Source: Candidatus Zixiibacteriota bacterium (GTDB taxonomy: Bacteria > Zixibacteria > MSB-5A5 > GN15 > FEB-12). From it: 44,052 nucleotides of DNA. The stretch lies in contig JAWXAN010000040.1 of the NCBI GenBank assembly GCA_034439475.1, forward strand, positions 1 to 44,052. The letters are read 5' to 3'. The stretch's first letter is position 1. Every line of letters begins with the position of its first letter. The notes beneath the pieces are model-generated. The model did not search any database, was not told the DNA's origin, and saw nothing but the letters and a program-made list of their open reading frames with translations. Positions 8,407 through 16,833 of this stretch are shown here, in pieces. The position numbers and the translations under genes are program-made.

Positions 8407-9171
8407 ATGAGTATGAACAATATGTCAACCTTCGTTAAGACTGTCTCCCTTGTATCTCTGCTGATGCTGGGTGGCACATCGTTGATTGCAGCGCCACGGC
8501 TCACCATGCCTGAGACGGAGTTCAACTTTGGCTTTGTGCCGCAAAACTCTCGAATAAGTCATTACTTTTGGCTCTATTCTACTGGTGATGATAGCCTCAA
8601 GATTCTTAAAGTCGTACCTGGCTGAGGATGCACACAGGCTCCTCTTGAGAAGGACCTGATTGCTGTCGGCGACAGCACCCGTTTAGAAATTATATTCGAT
8701 ACGAAGACTGTCAATGGGATAGTATCAAAACGTCCCAAGATTGAGACAAACGAAGGAAAACCTGACAAGTTTGTGCAGATAACCTCTTCGGTAGTCAGGC
8801 GCCCGGACTCTACTTTTCCTCTGATTATAAGACCCTACAAACTTGATCTGTCTCAGTTCGCTGAAAGAGTACGTGACCAGATTAAATTCAAAATCACAAA
8901 CGTCTCTGACAGCACTATTGATTTGTCTTTGATTGCCCAGCCCAGCGAGCTTATGGACGTTACCCTACCGAAAACCATTGCCCCCGGTCAAACGGCTGAG
9001 GGACTAGCTAAGCTTAAGAAAGGCGCTGTGTCTAAAACGTTTAGCACGTCGTTCACACTGGAAGCCAACGATGCCTCTAAGAGTCGTTTTACTATCCCTA
9101 TCAAACGGGAAATACGACTTCCTGGACAAGCGGCTGACACGGCGGCTGGGACGCAGATCGGCAGTCATTAG
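8407..9171 (+). CDS. DUF1573 paralogue 4 with in-frame TGA at the conserved Cys: candidate selenoprotein
   Basis: The reading frame runs 254 codons with one interruption, a TGA at 8623-8625 (codon 73). It begins with a signal peptide (about residues 1-27) and aligns end to end with paralogue 3. The TGA falls exactly on the first Cys of the C-G-C-T motif, so the protein would read 'VPG-U-GCTQAPLEKD'. The 181 codons after it have no frameshift or other stop, and differences from paralogue 3 are mostly conservative, ending '...SRFTIPIKRE'. A stem-loop at 8635-8658 has SECIS-like position. Either TGA is decoded as selenocysteine, or this is a very recent nonsense mutation or base-call error. The Sec machinery is not in the window. 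TGA is an ordinary stop elsewhere here, so code reassignment is excluded. Start may be 8407 or 8413. Confidence 0.6.
8635..8658 (+). promoter_or_regulatory. SECIS-like stem-loop downstream of in-frame TGA
   Basis: Nine bases after the TGA, CAGG (8635-8638) pairs with CCUG (8655-8658). A single C bulges at 8639, then UCCU (8640-8643) pairs with AGGA (8651-8654), closing a seven-base loop CUUGAGA. The loop G at 8647 is 22 nt from the TGA. Bacterial SECIS elements lie within the coding region just after the UGA and typically have a short apical stem, a bulged base and a loop G. The equivalent region of paralogue 3 cannot form the upper stem. The loop sequence is not identical to the E. coli fdhF element, so function is inferred. 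Confidence 0.4.
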
Positions 9172-9210
9172 ACAAAATATCGACGCTCGATTAACGACTT
9201 TAAAATTACA

Positions 9211-9236
9211 AAGCCGCCCAGTTGGCGGCTTTTTTT
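9211..9236 (+). terminator. Rho-independent terminator of the DUF1573 array
   Basis: AAGCCGCC (9211-9218) pairs perfectly with GGCGGCTT (9224-9231) around a CAGTT loop and is followed by a run of T. The opposite strand is also T-rich beyond the stem, so it may stop the convergent GWxTD transcript as well. Confidence 0.92.
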
Positions 9237-9320
9237 ATTATTCGGAATAATGACTGTGAAATGTATCCGGGTAGTCAGCTTAGAAAAACTGCATCTCGCT
9301 TCAATTAATATCGAAGCTAC

Positions 9321-10781
9321 TCAGCGAAATTCTTCCGATATTCTGGCCTTCCAGACTACATCAAACTTTTCGCCATTTGCGTTTGAGTGCACAAGAGTAT
9401 AATCCTGAAATCCCTGCTTATCCTCAAAAACGAACAAAATGCCTTCCTCTTGTGATCTATAATACCAGATTTCGAACGGCCGTTCGTCTTCGGGGCTTGG
9501 AATGTCTTTTCGTTCTTCCCATTGCCCATAAGTGATATAAATCCTCCCGCGATCACTTGCCCATCCATCGATGCGCAAGCGTGTGGAAAACAGAAGGTTA
9601 GCAGTCTCGTACCGGTGAATAAGTTCGATTCTATCCTCATTGATGTCGGTCTCAACACGGATATCTCGTTCCTTCCAAAATTGTTTCAAAAAATTAATCT
9701 TGCCGCTGTCGCTGAGACGATCGACAGTAATTTTCTGTTCCGGAGTAAGAAAATAACTGGAAAGATTAAGCTTTACCTGATAGCTCAGCGTATCGTAGGG
9801 ATCGAACGATGCCGTCAGGGTTGAAGCGCGGAGGATATCGTTTTTCGATGCAAGGCGAAAGCGAAGCAGGGCTGTATCGGCAGAGATGTGGGACTGGTCT
9901 GCGGCAATCATCCGCACTGTATAAAGCCCCGGTGCACAGCCGATAAGACTGAAGGACTGTGTTTCAACGGCCGAGGTCCCAGTCTGCTTGCGAGTTTTGA
10001 ATCCATAGCTTTGCGCTATTGCGCCTGTATCATCAAGGATGTCATAGGAGACGGTGTAGGTAGAGCTCTGTGTTTTGTCATAGAACAGATTGTACAGCTC
10101 TCCATAGACATAAATAATTGTGTCGGTCGGTCCAAAAATGGCGAGTGGGTTAAAGAGGACATCAAACCCATTCTTTGTTGTTGGAGATGGAGCATGGGAG
10201 GTATCCTCAGCAACATAAGTGATTTTATATGCCAGACATTCGCCACCGATGGCAATGCGTTCGGTCCGGGAAGCCGGTACCGGCACTTTGGGAAAGTAAA
10301 TCTCCCCCCTTCTCTTATTCACAGCATCGATAACTACAAGACGCGCGGAATATATTCCCGGCATCGATTCGAGAACCAAACGATTGAAGAGTCGAATACC
10401 AAGACGTGCGCCCTCACTTGCCGTAACGACCGGGACAGTAAAATAGGTGGTCGTTGAGTCGATACCAGTCCCTTGTTCGTCATAGAGGGTTACTTGGGCA
10501 AATATCCTGGCATACCACAATGGGTCAAGCGAATCGGGCTTAAAAAAAGTAAATTCGTTTCGATACAACGTAAAGGGAAACTCAACGACCGTATGTGGAG
10601 CGAATGCAGGGTTATCCAAATAATTCGGCGCTGAAAAAACCGTCAATGACTGAGTCGAGGAGGTTATTTGCGCTGAACCGTCTGATATGCAGAAAAATAC
10701 AGCAAGGATTAGGGTTACCAGGCCGGCCCACATGCGGGAAATCAATCGTAGTCTAAAAATCTGGTCGCTGATTACGTCCAT
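9321..10781 (-). CDS. Secreted GWxTD-domain protein (second copy)
   Basis: About 486 residues from the ATG at 10781, which gives a signal peptide 'MWAGLVTLILAVFFCISDG' preceded by a basic n-region. The open frame extends to 10910, but that would overlap the upstream gene by 158 bp; TTG at 10745 and ATG at 10733 are further options, and none has a clear ribosome binding site. The middle is rich in beta strands describing bearing and strain-like repeats. The C-terminal quarter carries the family signature as 'GWASDRGRIYITYGQWEE', preceded by 'FWKERD'. GWxTD proteins are found in several FCB and Acidobacteria-type lineages and have no established function. It is paired with a second copy just upstream. 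Confidence 0.8.
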   Translation of the reverse strand: MDVISDQIFRLRLISRMWAGLVTLILAVFFCISDGSAQITSSTQSLTVFSAPNYLDNPAFAPHTVVEFPFTLYRNEFTFFKPDSLDPLWYARIFAQVTLYDEQGTGIDSTTTYFTVPVVTASEGARLGIRLFNRLVLESMPGIYSARLVVIDAVNKRRGEIYFPKVPVPASRTERIAIGGECLAYKITYVAEDTSHAPSPTTKNGFDVLFNPLAIFGPTDTIIYVYGELYNLFYDKTQSSTYTVSYDILDDTGAIAQSYGFKTRKQTGTSAVETQSFSLIGCAPGLYTVRMIAADQSHISADTALLRFRLASKNDILRASTLTASFDPYDTLSYQVKLNLSSYFLTPEQKITVDRLSDSGKINFLKQFWKERDIRVETDINEDRIELIHRYETANLLFSTRLRIDGWASDRGRIYITYGQWEERKDIPSPEDERPFEIWYYRSQEEGILFVFEDKQGFQDYTLVHSNANGEKFDVVWKARISEEFR

Positions 10782-12102
10782 CGTACGGATATTGCAGGCG
10801 ATAATCGCCATCCTCATTTTCATCGACAAAAGTGAATCGCAGGTATTGACCGCTATAATAATAGTGCCAAATCTGATACGGCACTTCGCTTGGCGAAAAG
10901 GGCTGGTCATCTATACGGTCGGGCTCGCCGTGAACAATGTACACGCGTCCTCGGTCAGATTTCCATCCTTCTCGATGGCCGGAAGTAAAGCGTTCATTGG
11001 TATAGTTTACTCGTCGGTAAAACTCTCGTTTGGTCTCATTTTCGGGGGTGCCCAAGGTAGGATCGCGGCTTTCCCAAAATTGGTCGAAGGCGCTCTTTCG
11101 CTCTTCCAGAGTTGTTACATTTTTGACCTTATCGATTTCCTCCGATGTCGCAATATACTGAATCTGATTCATCACTGTTTTCCAGTCATTTCGTATCAGA
11201 CCATACTGGCTCCAGAGCAGCGTCAGTTCCTGTTTTTGCTCATCGAGTTTCTTGTTACGCCGGCCTCGCAAATAAATTTCCATCTCATAGTTGCCCGGTT
11301 CAAGATCGGTAATCGATATCTCCCTCAGCTGGCGTATAACCGGCTTGTCAAGCTTCACATGAAGAGTATCACGATAGAGCATACCTTTGGCGTAATGTCT
11401 TAAAATGGTCTCGACAACGACATCACTCTCTGAATCCTGCCCCGGGTACAATTCAAAATAATATAATAGTGTCGACTCATCGTCTCCTCCAAAGGCTCTC
11501 GTCACCGAAGGAATAACCTTGAGTACGCCTTTGTTAAACAAACCATTTTCTTCCTCGGTCTGTTGGGCAACATGGGCAAACTCAACAGCCGACATGAGCG
11601 GTTCATCGCGGCCATAATCTTCAAGTTTCATCTTGATTTCTTTGTTCGTGACCAGTCTGGTCTTGCGGTCCCTCAGAGAAAATTCAACAGTGTATTTACC
11701 CGGGTCAAGATCAAAATTTAGTTGGCTTGTGCGAAAATCGAAACGCGACCGGATCCGCTCGGAATTTGAAAGTACGACTGTCTTGTCTTTGCTCTCTGCT
11801 GCTGCCTGCTTGCCGTCGTCGTCGCGAATAACTGCGGAAACCTCATATTCTGCAACATACAGGCTGTCTTTTTTATCAAATTGAAGTCCAAAATTATAGA
11901 GCTGATAATATACTTCCAGCCTGACTTTACCAGGTGTGTCCGACTTAAAATCGGCGTGATCGATATAAAGTAGCGGACCGGGTTTGGTCTCGTGGTCCTC
12001 TTTCCTATTCTGCTGAGCGAGGAGCGTGTCTATAACTATCACGGCGGAGCCAGCAAAGAGAACTAATTTGAGTGAAAGTTTTAGTAAATTGACTGCTTTC
12101 AT
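10753..12102 (-). CDS. Secreted GWxTD-domain protein (first copy)
   Basis: A 449-residue protein with an N-terminal signal peptide (hydrophobic residues about 7-27, ending near 'TLLAQQ'). A beta-rich region of roughly 290 residues follows, then a C-terminal GWxTD domain: 'FDQFWESRDPT', 'RRVNYTNERF', and the signature 'GWKSDRGRVYIVHGEPDRID'. The threonine of the canonical motif is Ser here, as in the next gene. The final residues 'PYQIWHYYYSGQYLRF' are typical of the domain. It overlaps the downstream copy and is probably translated with it. Localisation in the periplasm or outer membrane is inferred from the signal peptide. Confidence 0.85.
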   Translation of the reverse strand: MKAVNLLKLSLKLVLFAGSAVIVIDTLLAQQNRKEDHETKPGPLLYIDHADFKSDTPGKVRLEVYYQLYNFGLQFDKKDSLYVAEYEVSAVIRDDDGKQAAAESKDKTVVLSNSERIRSRFDFRTSQLNFDLDPGKYTVEFSLRDRKTRLVTNKEIKMKLEDYGRDEPLMSAVEFAHVAQQTEEENGLFNKGVLKVIPSVTRAFGGDDESTLLYYFELYPGQDSESDVVVETILRHYAKGMLYRDTLHVKLDKPVIRQLREISITDLEPGNYEMEIYLRGRRNKKLDEQKQELTLLWSQYGLIRNDWKTVMNQIQYIATSEEIDKVKNVTTLEERKSAFDQFWESRDPTLGTPENETKREFYRRVNYTNERFTSGHREGWKSDRGRVYIVHGEPDRIDDQPFSPSEVPYQIWHYYYSGQYLRFTFVDENEDGDYRLQYPYDGRNQRPDF

Positions 12103-12243
12103 ATAGCTCTTATACGATACTTTCAGAGTAATCCATAATTATTTGCAATCTATGGTGGGGTAAAGGCTTATGCAAGGAGAATTCTGACTGGAGAAGTGTC
12201 AACCAAAGGGTCAAAAGAGTCAAAGCTGATTTATTAATTCAGG

Positions 12244-12258
12244 CCCAAGTGGCTTGGG
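12244..12258 (-). terminator. Small hairpin after the efflux permease gene
   Basis: CCCAAG and CTTGGG form a perfect six-base stem with a three-base loop, 16 bp past the permease stop. There is no T run, so it is at best a weak terminator or an RNA-stabilising hairpin. Confidence 0.3.
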
Positions 12259-12273
12259 AAAGAGCGACGAAAT

Positions 12274-13485
12274 CTATTCGTACCTTAGGGACTCTATCGG
12301 ATCCAATCGGGAGGCCTTAATTGCCGGATAAATGCCGGAAACAAGACCAACCGATACGGCCACGGTGAATCCGGTAAATATCCAAAAGACAGAAATCGAG
12401 AGCGGGAAATTTATGGCTGCATTGATACCCAGCCCAAGCAGGATTCCACCGAATACACCAATAATTCCACCCATCCCTGAAAGCGTCATGGCTTCGGTTA
12501 AAAACTGTACAATGATATTTGCCCGTTTCGCCCCGATCGCTTTACGCACGCCTATTTCGCGAGTGCGTTCGGTCACTGAGACAAGCATAATGTTCATCAC
12601 CCCGATTCCTCCGACCATGAGACCAACTGAGGTCACCAGAATGCCTATTAGATAGACCATATCAGTTACCTTGCCTATCTCTTCGCGAAGGTTATCCTGC
12701 GTGGAGAGAGCAAAATTGTCGTCTTTGTTGAAGGGCACCCTCCGGAATTGACGCAAAACACTGGTGACTTCTTCTTTTGCCGCCGCGATCTCATTATAAC
12801 TGCGGGCGCGAGCCATCAGGCTTAGCTCCTCTTCCCACGGATAGAGTTTCTCGAATACAGAAAGCGGTATTGCGACTGCATTGTTGTCTTCGTCACTGCC
12901 AAAATTTGACTTAGTCTCTTCGAGCACCCCGACTATAGTAAACTTGTTTCCGTTGACACGAATTTCTCTGCCGACTGGCTCATCTGAAGGAAAAAGTACG
13001 TCTGCGATCTGAAAGCCAATAACGCAGACCATTGCCTTATACTGTTGATCCAGTTCCGTCAGATAACGCCCACTTGAGACATTTTTGTCGCGCACCTTGG
13101 GATAATCAGGCCATGTCCCATACAATCTGGGCTGGCTCGCTTTATTTGCGCCATATTTGACTTCATTCCCGCCCGGCTTGAAATAAAAGTTCTGCGGACA
13201 GACCCCGTCAATGAGATCACAGTTCTTGATTATTGCCGCAGCCTCGCCGGACGTTATCGCTTTCCTATTGCGTTCCTCGTCGCTAAGGTTATCCCAGTCG
13301 GTACTTGGAGAGAACTTTGTGATATAAATGACGTTTGAACCGATGTTGTTCACTTCGTTCTGAAGGGCCAGATCAAATCCGTCGAGCACAGAGGCCATCG
13401 CGATGACCGAACCAACTCCGACCATGACACCGAGTATTGTCAGCCCCGACCTCAGTTTGTTAGACCTAAGCGAGCCAAGGGCCAT
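12274..13485 (-). CDS. MacB-type ABC permease (FtsX/MacB_PCD), second copy
   Basis: About 403 residues from the ATG at 13485, chosen because AAGGAA precedes it and the length then matches the sister permease. The frame is open to 13563 but would overlap that gene. Architecture is that of MacB-like permeases without a fused ATPase: one N-terminal transmembrane helix ('RSGLTILGVMVGVGSVIAM'), a periplasmic MacB_PCD domain of about 220 residues, then three C-terminal helices including 'GVMNIMLVSVTERTREIG'. It should pair with the neighbouring permease and with the ATPase at 14801-15493 to move substrates from periplasm or inner membrane outward. Confidence 0.88.
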   Translation of the reverse strand: MALGSLRSNKLRSGLTILGVMVGVGSVIAMASVLDGFDLALQNEVNNIGSNVIYITKFSPSTDWDNLSDEERNRKAITSGEAAAIIKNCDLIDGVCPQNFYFKPGGNEVKYGANKASQPRLYGTWPDYPKVRDKNVSSGRYLTELDQQYKAMVCVIGFQIADVLFPSDEPVGREIRVNGNKFTIVGVLEETKSNFGSDEDNNAVAIPLSVFEKLYPWEEELSLMARARSYNEIAAAKEEVTSVLRQFRRVPFNKDDNFALSTQDNLREEIGKVTDMVYLIGILVTSVGLMVGGIGVMNIMLVSVTERTREIGVRKAIGAKRANIIVQFLTEAMTLSGMGGIIGVFGGILLGLGINAAINFPLSISVFWIFTGFTVAVSVGLVSGIYPAIKASRLDPIESLRYE

Positions 13486-13531
13486 CAAGACTGCTTCCTT
13501 CAATTCTACTGCGCTTAGTATCAATTGATAA

Positions 13532-14752
13532 TTACTCGTAGCTGAGCGCCTTAATGGGGTCAAGTCTGGCGGCCTTCATAGCCGGGTAAATACCGAATAT
13601 GAGACCGATGCCTCCCGAAATTGAGAGACCGGCCATGATTGCAATAAACGACGGAGAAATTTCCATCCCCATCATGGCGACCAAGGCCTCTGCTATGAGG
13701 AATCCCAAGACAATTCCCACAATGCCTCCGCCAAGAGTCAGCATCAGGCTCTCGAAAAGAAACTGGAGAAGAATATGGTTCTGCTTAGCGCCAAGAGATT
13801 TGCGAATCCCAATCTCTCTCGTCCGCTCAGTAACGGAAACCATCATAATGTTCATTACTACTATTCCGCCCACAACAAGGGATATTGACGGGATAATAAT
13901 CAAAACCATCCGAGCGATTGCGGTAATCGCATTGAAAGTCGAGAGAATACTTTCGGCAGTGAGCAAATCGAAATCATCTTCGTCCTTAAACGGAACATTT
14001 CTCTCTGATCTGAGGATAAGACGAACTTGATCCATGGCTGCCGGCACCGCCTCTACCGACGATGCCTTAATTGTCATTGAGAATTGCCTTTTCGGTATGC
14101 CGAACTGCTTTGTCCAGGCGGAAAAAGGAATGCTCACAAAATTGTCCTGGCTCTCGCCAAAGATCGAGCCCTGTTTTTCCGCCACTCCTATGACCGAATA
14201 CTTTTCACCGGCTATTCGCAATTCTTTACCAATAGGATCCAATCCCTCGAAAAACTCGGTTCGAATATCTTCGCCGATGAACGCCACCCGCCGGGCATGC
14301 AGATCGTCTTCATGTGAATGGAAACGACCCAGCTGTACATTGAGGTCCACTATGTCGATATGCGAAGCGCTGGTGCCGGATATTTCAACGTCCCTAAGAT
14401 TTTTCCCTCCGTAGCTAACACGCCGCCCGGTTCTCACAGTAGGGGATATTTTCTCGCAATCGCTGCAACCGTTGCGGATGGCATCGACATAACTGACCTT
14501 AAATGGTTTGCGTTTGATTTTCTCCCACCACATTTCATCGGAGGTTACAATTCCCACACGCGTTACCACAAAGGTCGAAGAGCCGAGCTTGCTGAACTGC
14601 TTAGCTATATTGTCGGTCATCCCCTCAAGCGCCGAAATTATTGTCATGACCGAAGTGACCCCGATGATAATGCCAAGCAAGGTTAGGCCGGAGCGAAGTT
14701 TATTCGCTCTCAGAGCGTCGAATGCGATGGCAAAAATAGACCCGGTAATCAT
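13532..14752 (-). CDS. MacB-type ABC permease (FtsX/MacB_PCD), first copy
   Basis: A 406-residue permease with the same layout as the next gene: an N-terminal helix containing 'LRSGLTLLGIIIGVTSVMTI', a periplasmic domain including a CxxC-like 'CSDCEK' near residue 95, and three C-terminal helices with 'VVMNIMMVSVTERTREIG'. It differs throughout from its neighbour, so the pair may form a heterodimer. It lies 48 bp after the ATPase gene. Substrate is unknown; relatives export macrolides, peptides, or act on lipoproteins. Confidence 0.9.
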   Translation of the reverse strand: MITGSIFAIAFDALRANKLRSGLTLLGIIIGVTSVMTIISALEGMTDNIAKQFSKLGSSTFVVTRVGIVTSDEMWWEKIKRKPFKVSYVDAIRNGCSDCEKISPTVRTGRRVSYGGKNLRDVEISGTSASHIDIVDLNVQLGRFHSHEDDLHARRVAFIGEDIRTEFFEGLDPIGKELRIAGEKYSVIGVAEKQGSIFGESQDNFVSIPFSAWTKQFGIPKRQFSMTIKASSVEAVPAAMDQVRLILRSERNVPFKDEDDFDLLTAESILSTFNAITAIARMVLIIIPSISLVVGGIVVMNIMMVSVTERTREIGIRKSLGAKQNHILLQFLFESLMLTLGGGIVGIVLGFLIAEALVAMMGMEISPSFIAIMAGLSISGGIGLIFGIYPAMKAARLDPIKALSYE

Positions 14753-14800
14753 TGAAATATTCTTTCTGGTATAGTGAACGCAATGGTTCGCTTTAGCGCA

Positions 14801-15493
14801 TTAGCTGGCAATGGCGGTTTTTTCATCGCCTGCTATAAGACCATCACGAATAGACAAGATGCGGTGCGCATGTTTGGCAATATCGCGTTCATGAGTGACA
14901 GTAATAATCGTGTTCCCCTGCCGATGAAGTTCATCAAAGAGACGCATAATTTCTTCTGAGGTTTTGCTGTCCAGATTTCCGGTTGGCTCATCAGCGAGTA
15001 TTAGCGAAGGGTCATTCACCAAGGCCCGGGCAATCGCAACACGCTGGCGCTGACCGCCGGAAAGTTCATTCGGTTTGTGGTTCATCCTGTCACTCAGATG
15101 AACTTTGCCAAGAGCAACTTTGGCCTTCTCAGACCTTTCCTTTGAAGACGTTCCATTATAAATAAGCGGCAGTTCTACATTGTGGAGCGCGCTTGCTCGA
15201 GGGAGAAGATTGAACGTTTGAAACACGAATCCGATCTCGCGGTTGCGAATTGTCGCAAGTTCGTCATCCCCCATATTGCTGACCTGTTTTCCATTGAGCG
15301 TGTATTCCCCCTGCGAAGGCGTATCGAGACAGCCAATGAGGTTCATAAGGGTCGATTTGCCCGAACCTGATGGCCCCATGATGGCAACGTACTCCCCTTT
15401 TTCTATGTCAATGGAGACCCCGCTAAGCGCGTGAACTTCCTCAGCCCCCATAATGTACGTTCTCCATAAATTCTCAGTGTGGATTAAATTCAT
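14801..15493 (-). CDS. ABC ATPase, MacB/LolD type
   Basis: A 230-residue stand-alone ATPase with Walker [10 protein letters not shown] (about residues 40-48), signature [15 protein letters not shown], Walker [14 protein letters not shown] and the switch His in 'TVTHERD'. The sequence '[20 protein letters not shown]' and '[16 protein letters not shown]' are typical of the MacB/LolD group driving mechanotransmission permeases. Its ATG overlaps the adaptor gene's stop by four bases. It powers the two permeases encoded downstream. Confidence 0.93.
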   Translation of the reverse strand: MNLIHTENLWRTYIMGAEEVHALSGVSIDIEKGEYVAIMGPSGSGKSTLMNLIGCLDTPSQGEYTLNGKQVSNMGDDELATIRNREIGFVFQTFNLLPRASALHNVELPLIYNGTSSKERSEKAKVALGKVHLSDRMNHKPNELSGGQRQRVAIARALVNDPSLILADEPTGNLDSKTSEEIMRLFDELHRQGNTIITVTHERDIAKHAHRILSIRDGLIAGDEKTAIAS

Positions 15494-16806
15494 TCTTCGC
15501 TCTTCCCATTCTCTTCATCGTCTTTTTCTGGCTCGACTTTGTCGCCGTCTTTAAGCGTTCTCAACACACTGTACGGACCCGAGACGACAGAATCGCCTAC
15601 TTGGACGCCGGATGAGACCTCAATATTTTTGGAGTCAGAAATGCCGGTCTCGATTTCAGTAAATCGCGCGACTCCATCCTTGATAACGAAGACGCCTTTC
15701 AATTCTTTCCGTTTGATGTCTTTGCCCGATTTTCCGGCCTTGTCACCTTTGGTGGTCTCGGCGGCATGCACGGCATTGACCACGCCGTCCTCTTTAGTAG
15801 AGGCGCGGGCGGCCAAAAGTGAATCCATATCAAAAGACCTGACAACAACAGAGCTAAATGGCAAGGCCAAAGCCATATCGCGTTTCTTGGTCGTGATATC
15901 AACCGTGGCTGACATACCCGGACGGATAGCGACATCGCTATCATTAAAAATAACTTTTACCTTGAAATTTGTCGAGAGGTCTTGAGTGCCCTGACCTTGA
16001 ACAACGGCCGTGTTTCCGATTTCTATGACCGACCCGGGAAATGTCGTATCAGGAAATGCATCGACTTCAATTCTCGCCGACTGACCGACCGAGACCTTAT
16101 TGACTTCTGTTTCATCGACCTCCACCTCAACTTCGAAAACATTGAGATTAGAGATAGTCATAAGCGTCTTGCCCTGTGTGAAGGCAGTCTGTGCGGCTGC
16201 AATCTCTCCTTCTTCGACATCAACAAAGGTCACAATTCCATTCATCGGAGCAACAATTTTCGCTTTGCTGAAATTCTCAACTTGCTTCTCGAAGGCCGAG
16301 TTCATCTGTCTTGACTGCGCAAGCATGGCATCGTAGGACGATTTCATGCTCAGAAATTGATATTTCGCATCTTTGTATTGTGTCTCAGACGTTAGATTCT
16401 GGTCACGCATTTTTTGTTGGCGGTCAAATTCCTCCTGAGCCTGGTCAAGCGAAGTTTTGGAGCCCTCTAAACGTGCGTTAATCTCACTAACCGCAAACCG
16501 GGCCTGATCGACATCGGAGCGAAGTCTCACTGTATCAAGCACAATGAGCAAATCACCTTGTCTGACTTCCTGGCCTTCCCGGACAAGCAATTTGACAATT
16601 TCGCCGTTCACCTCCGAGGTGATATTCACTTTGCTCTGAGGCTGGATTCTGCCCGAAGCCGAGACAATTTCAATAATATCAGTTTCAGAGGCGGCAGTGG
16701 CATTGACTGTGGTAGTATTTCCCGCATCCGATCTGAGATTGAGAAAGACAAATACGGCTATAACCACAACGGCCAGCGATAAAAAAATGATTTTCTTTTT
16801 GCTCAT
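15490..16806 (-). CDS. Periplasmic adaptor (MacA-like membrane fusion protein)
   Basis: A 438-residue HlyD/RND-type adaptor. An N-terminal membrane anchor (about residues 4-22) precedes the first half of the barrel-sandwich hybrid ('[20 protein letters not shown]'). A coiled-coil hairpin covers about residues 100-185, then comes the second lipoyl half ('[17 protein letters not shown]') and beta-barrel and membrane-proximal domains. The tail contains a low-complexity Lys/Gly/Glu-rich insertion near residue 350 and ends '[14 protein letters not shown]'. It bridges the ATPase/permeases to TolC. Gene order TolC, adaptor, ATPase, permeases supports a complete tripartite exporter. Confidence 0.92.
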   Translation of the reverse strand: MSKKKIIFLSLAVVVIAVFVFLNLRSDAGNTTTVNATAASETDIIEIVSASGRIQPQSKVNITSEVNGEIVKLLVREGQEVRQGDLLIVLDTVRLRSDVDQARFAVSEINARLEGSKTSLDQAQEEFDRQQKMRDQNLTSETQYKDAKYQFLSMKSSYDAMLAQSRQMNSAFEKQVENFSKAKIVAPMNGIVTFVDVEEGEIAAAQTAFTQGKTLMTISNLNVFEVEVEVDETEVNKVSVGQSARIEVDAFPDTTFPGSVIEIGNTAVVQGQGTQDLSTNFKVKVIFNDSDVAIRPGMSATVDITTKKRDMALALPFSSVVVRSFDMDSLLAARASTKEDGVVNAVHAAETTKGDKAGKSGKDIKRKELKGVFVIKDGVARFTEIETGISDSKNIEVSSGVQVGDSVVSGPYSVLRTLKDGDKVEPEKDDEENGKSEE

Positions 16807-16833
16807 CTGCGTTCCACACCTCTTCTATACTAA

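Noticed and set aside
8407-9171. Genome-wide TGA reassignment (code 4 or 25) to explain the internal TGA
   Set aside because: TGA is the natural terminator of several intact genes here, for example at 223-225, 1953-1955 and 39580-39582.
10782-10910. Extended N-terminus of the second GWxTD protein
   Set aside because: It would overlap the upstream gene by 158 bp and bury the signal peptide at residue 60.
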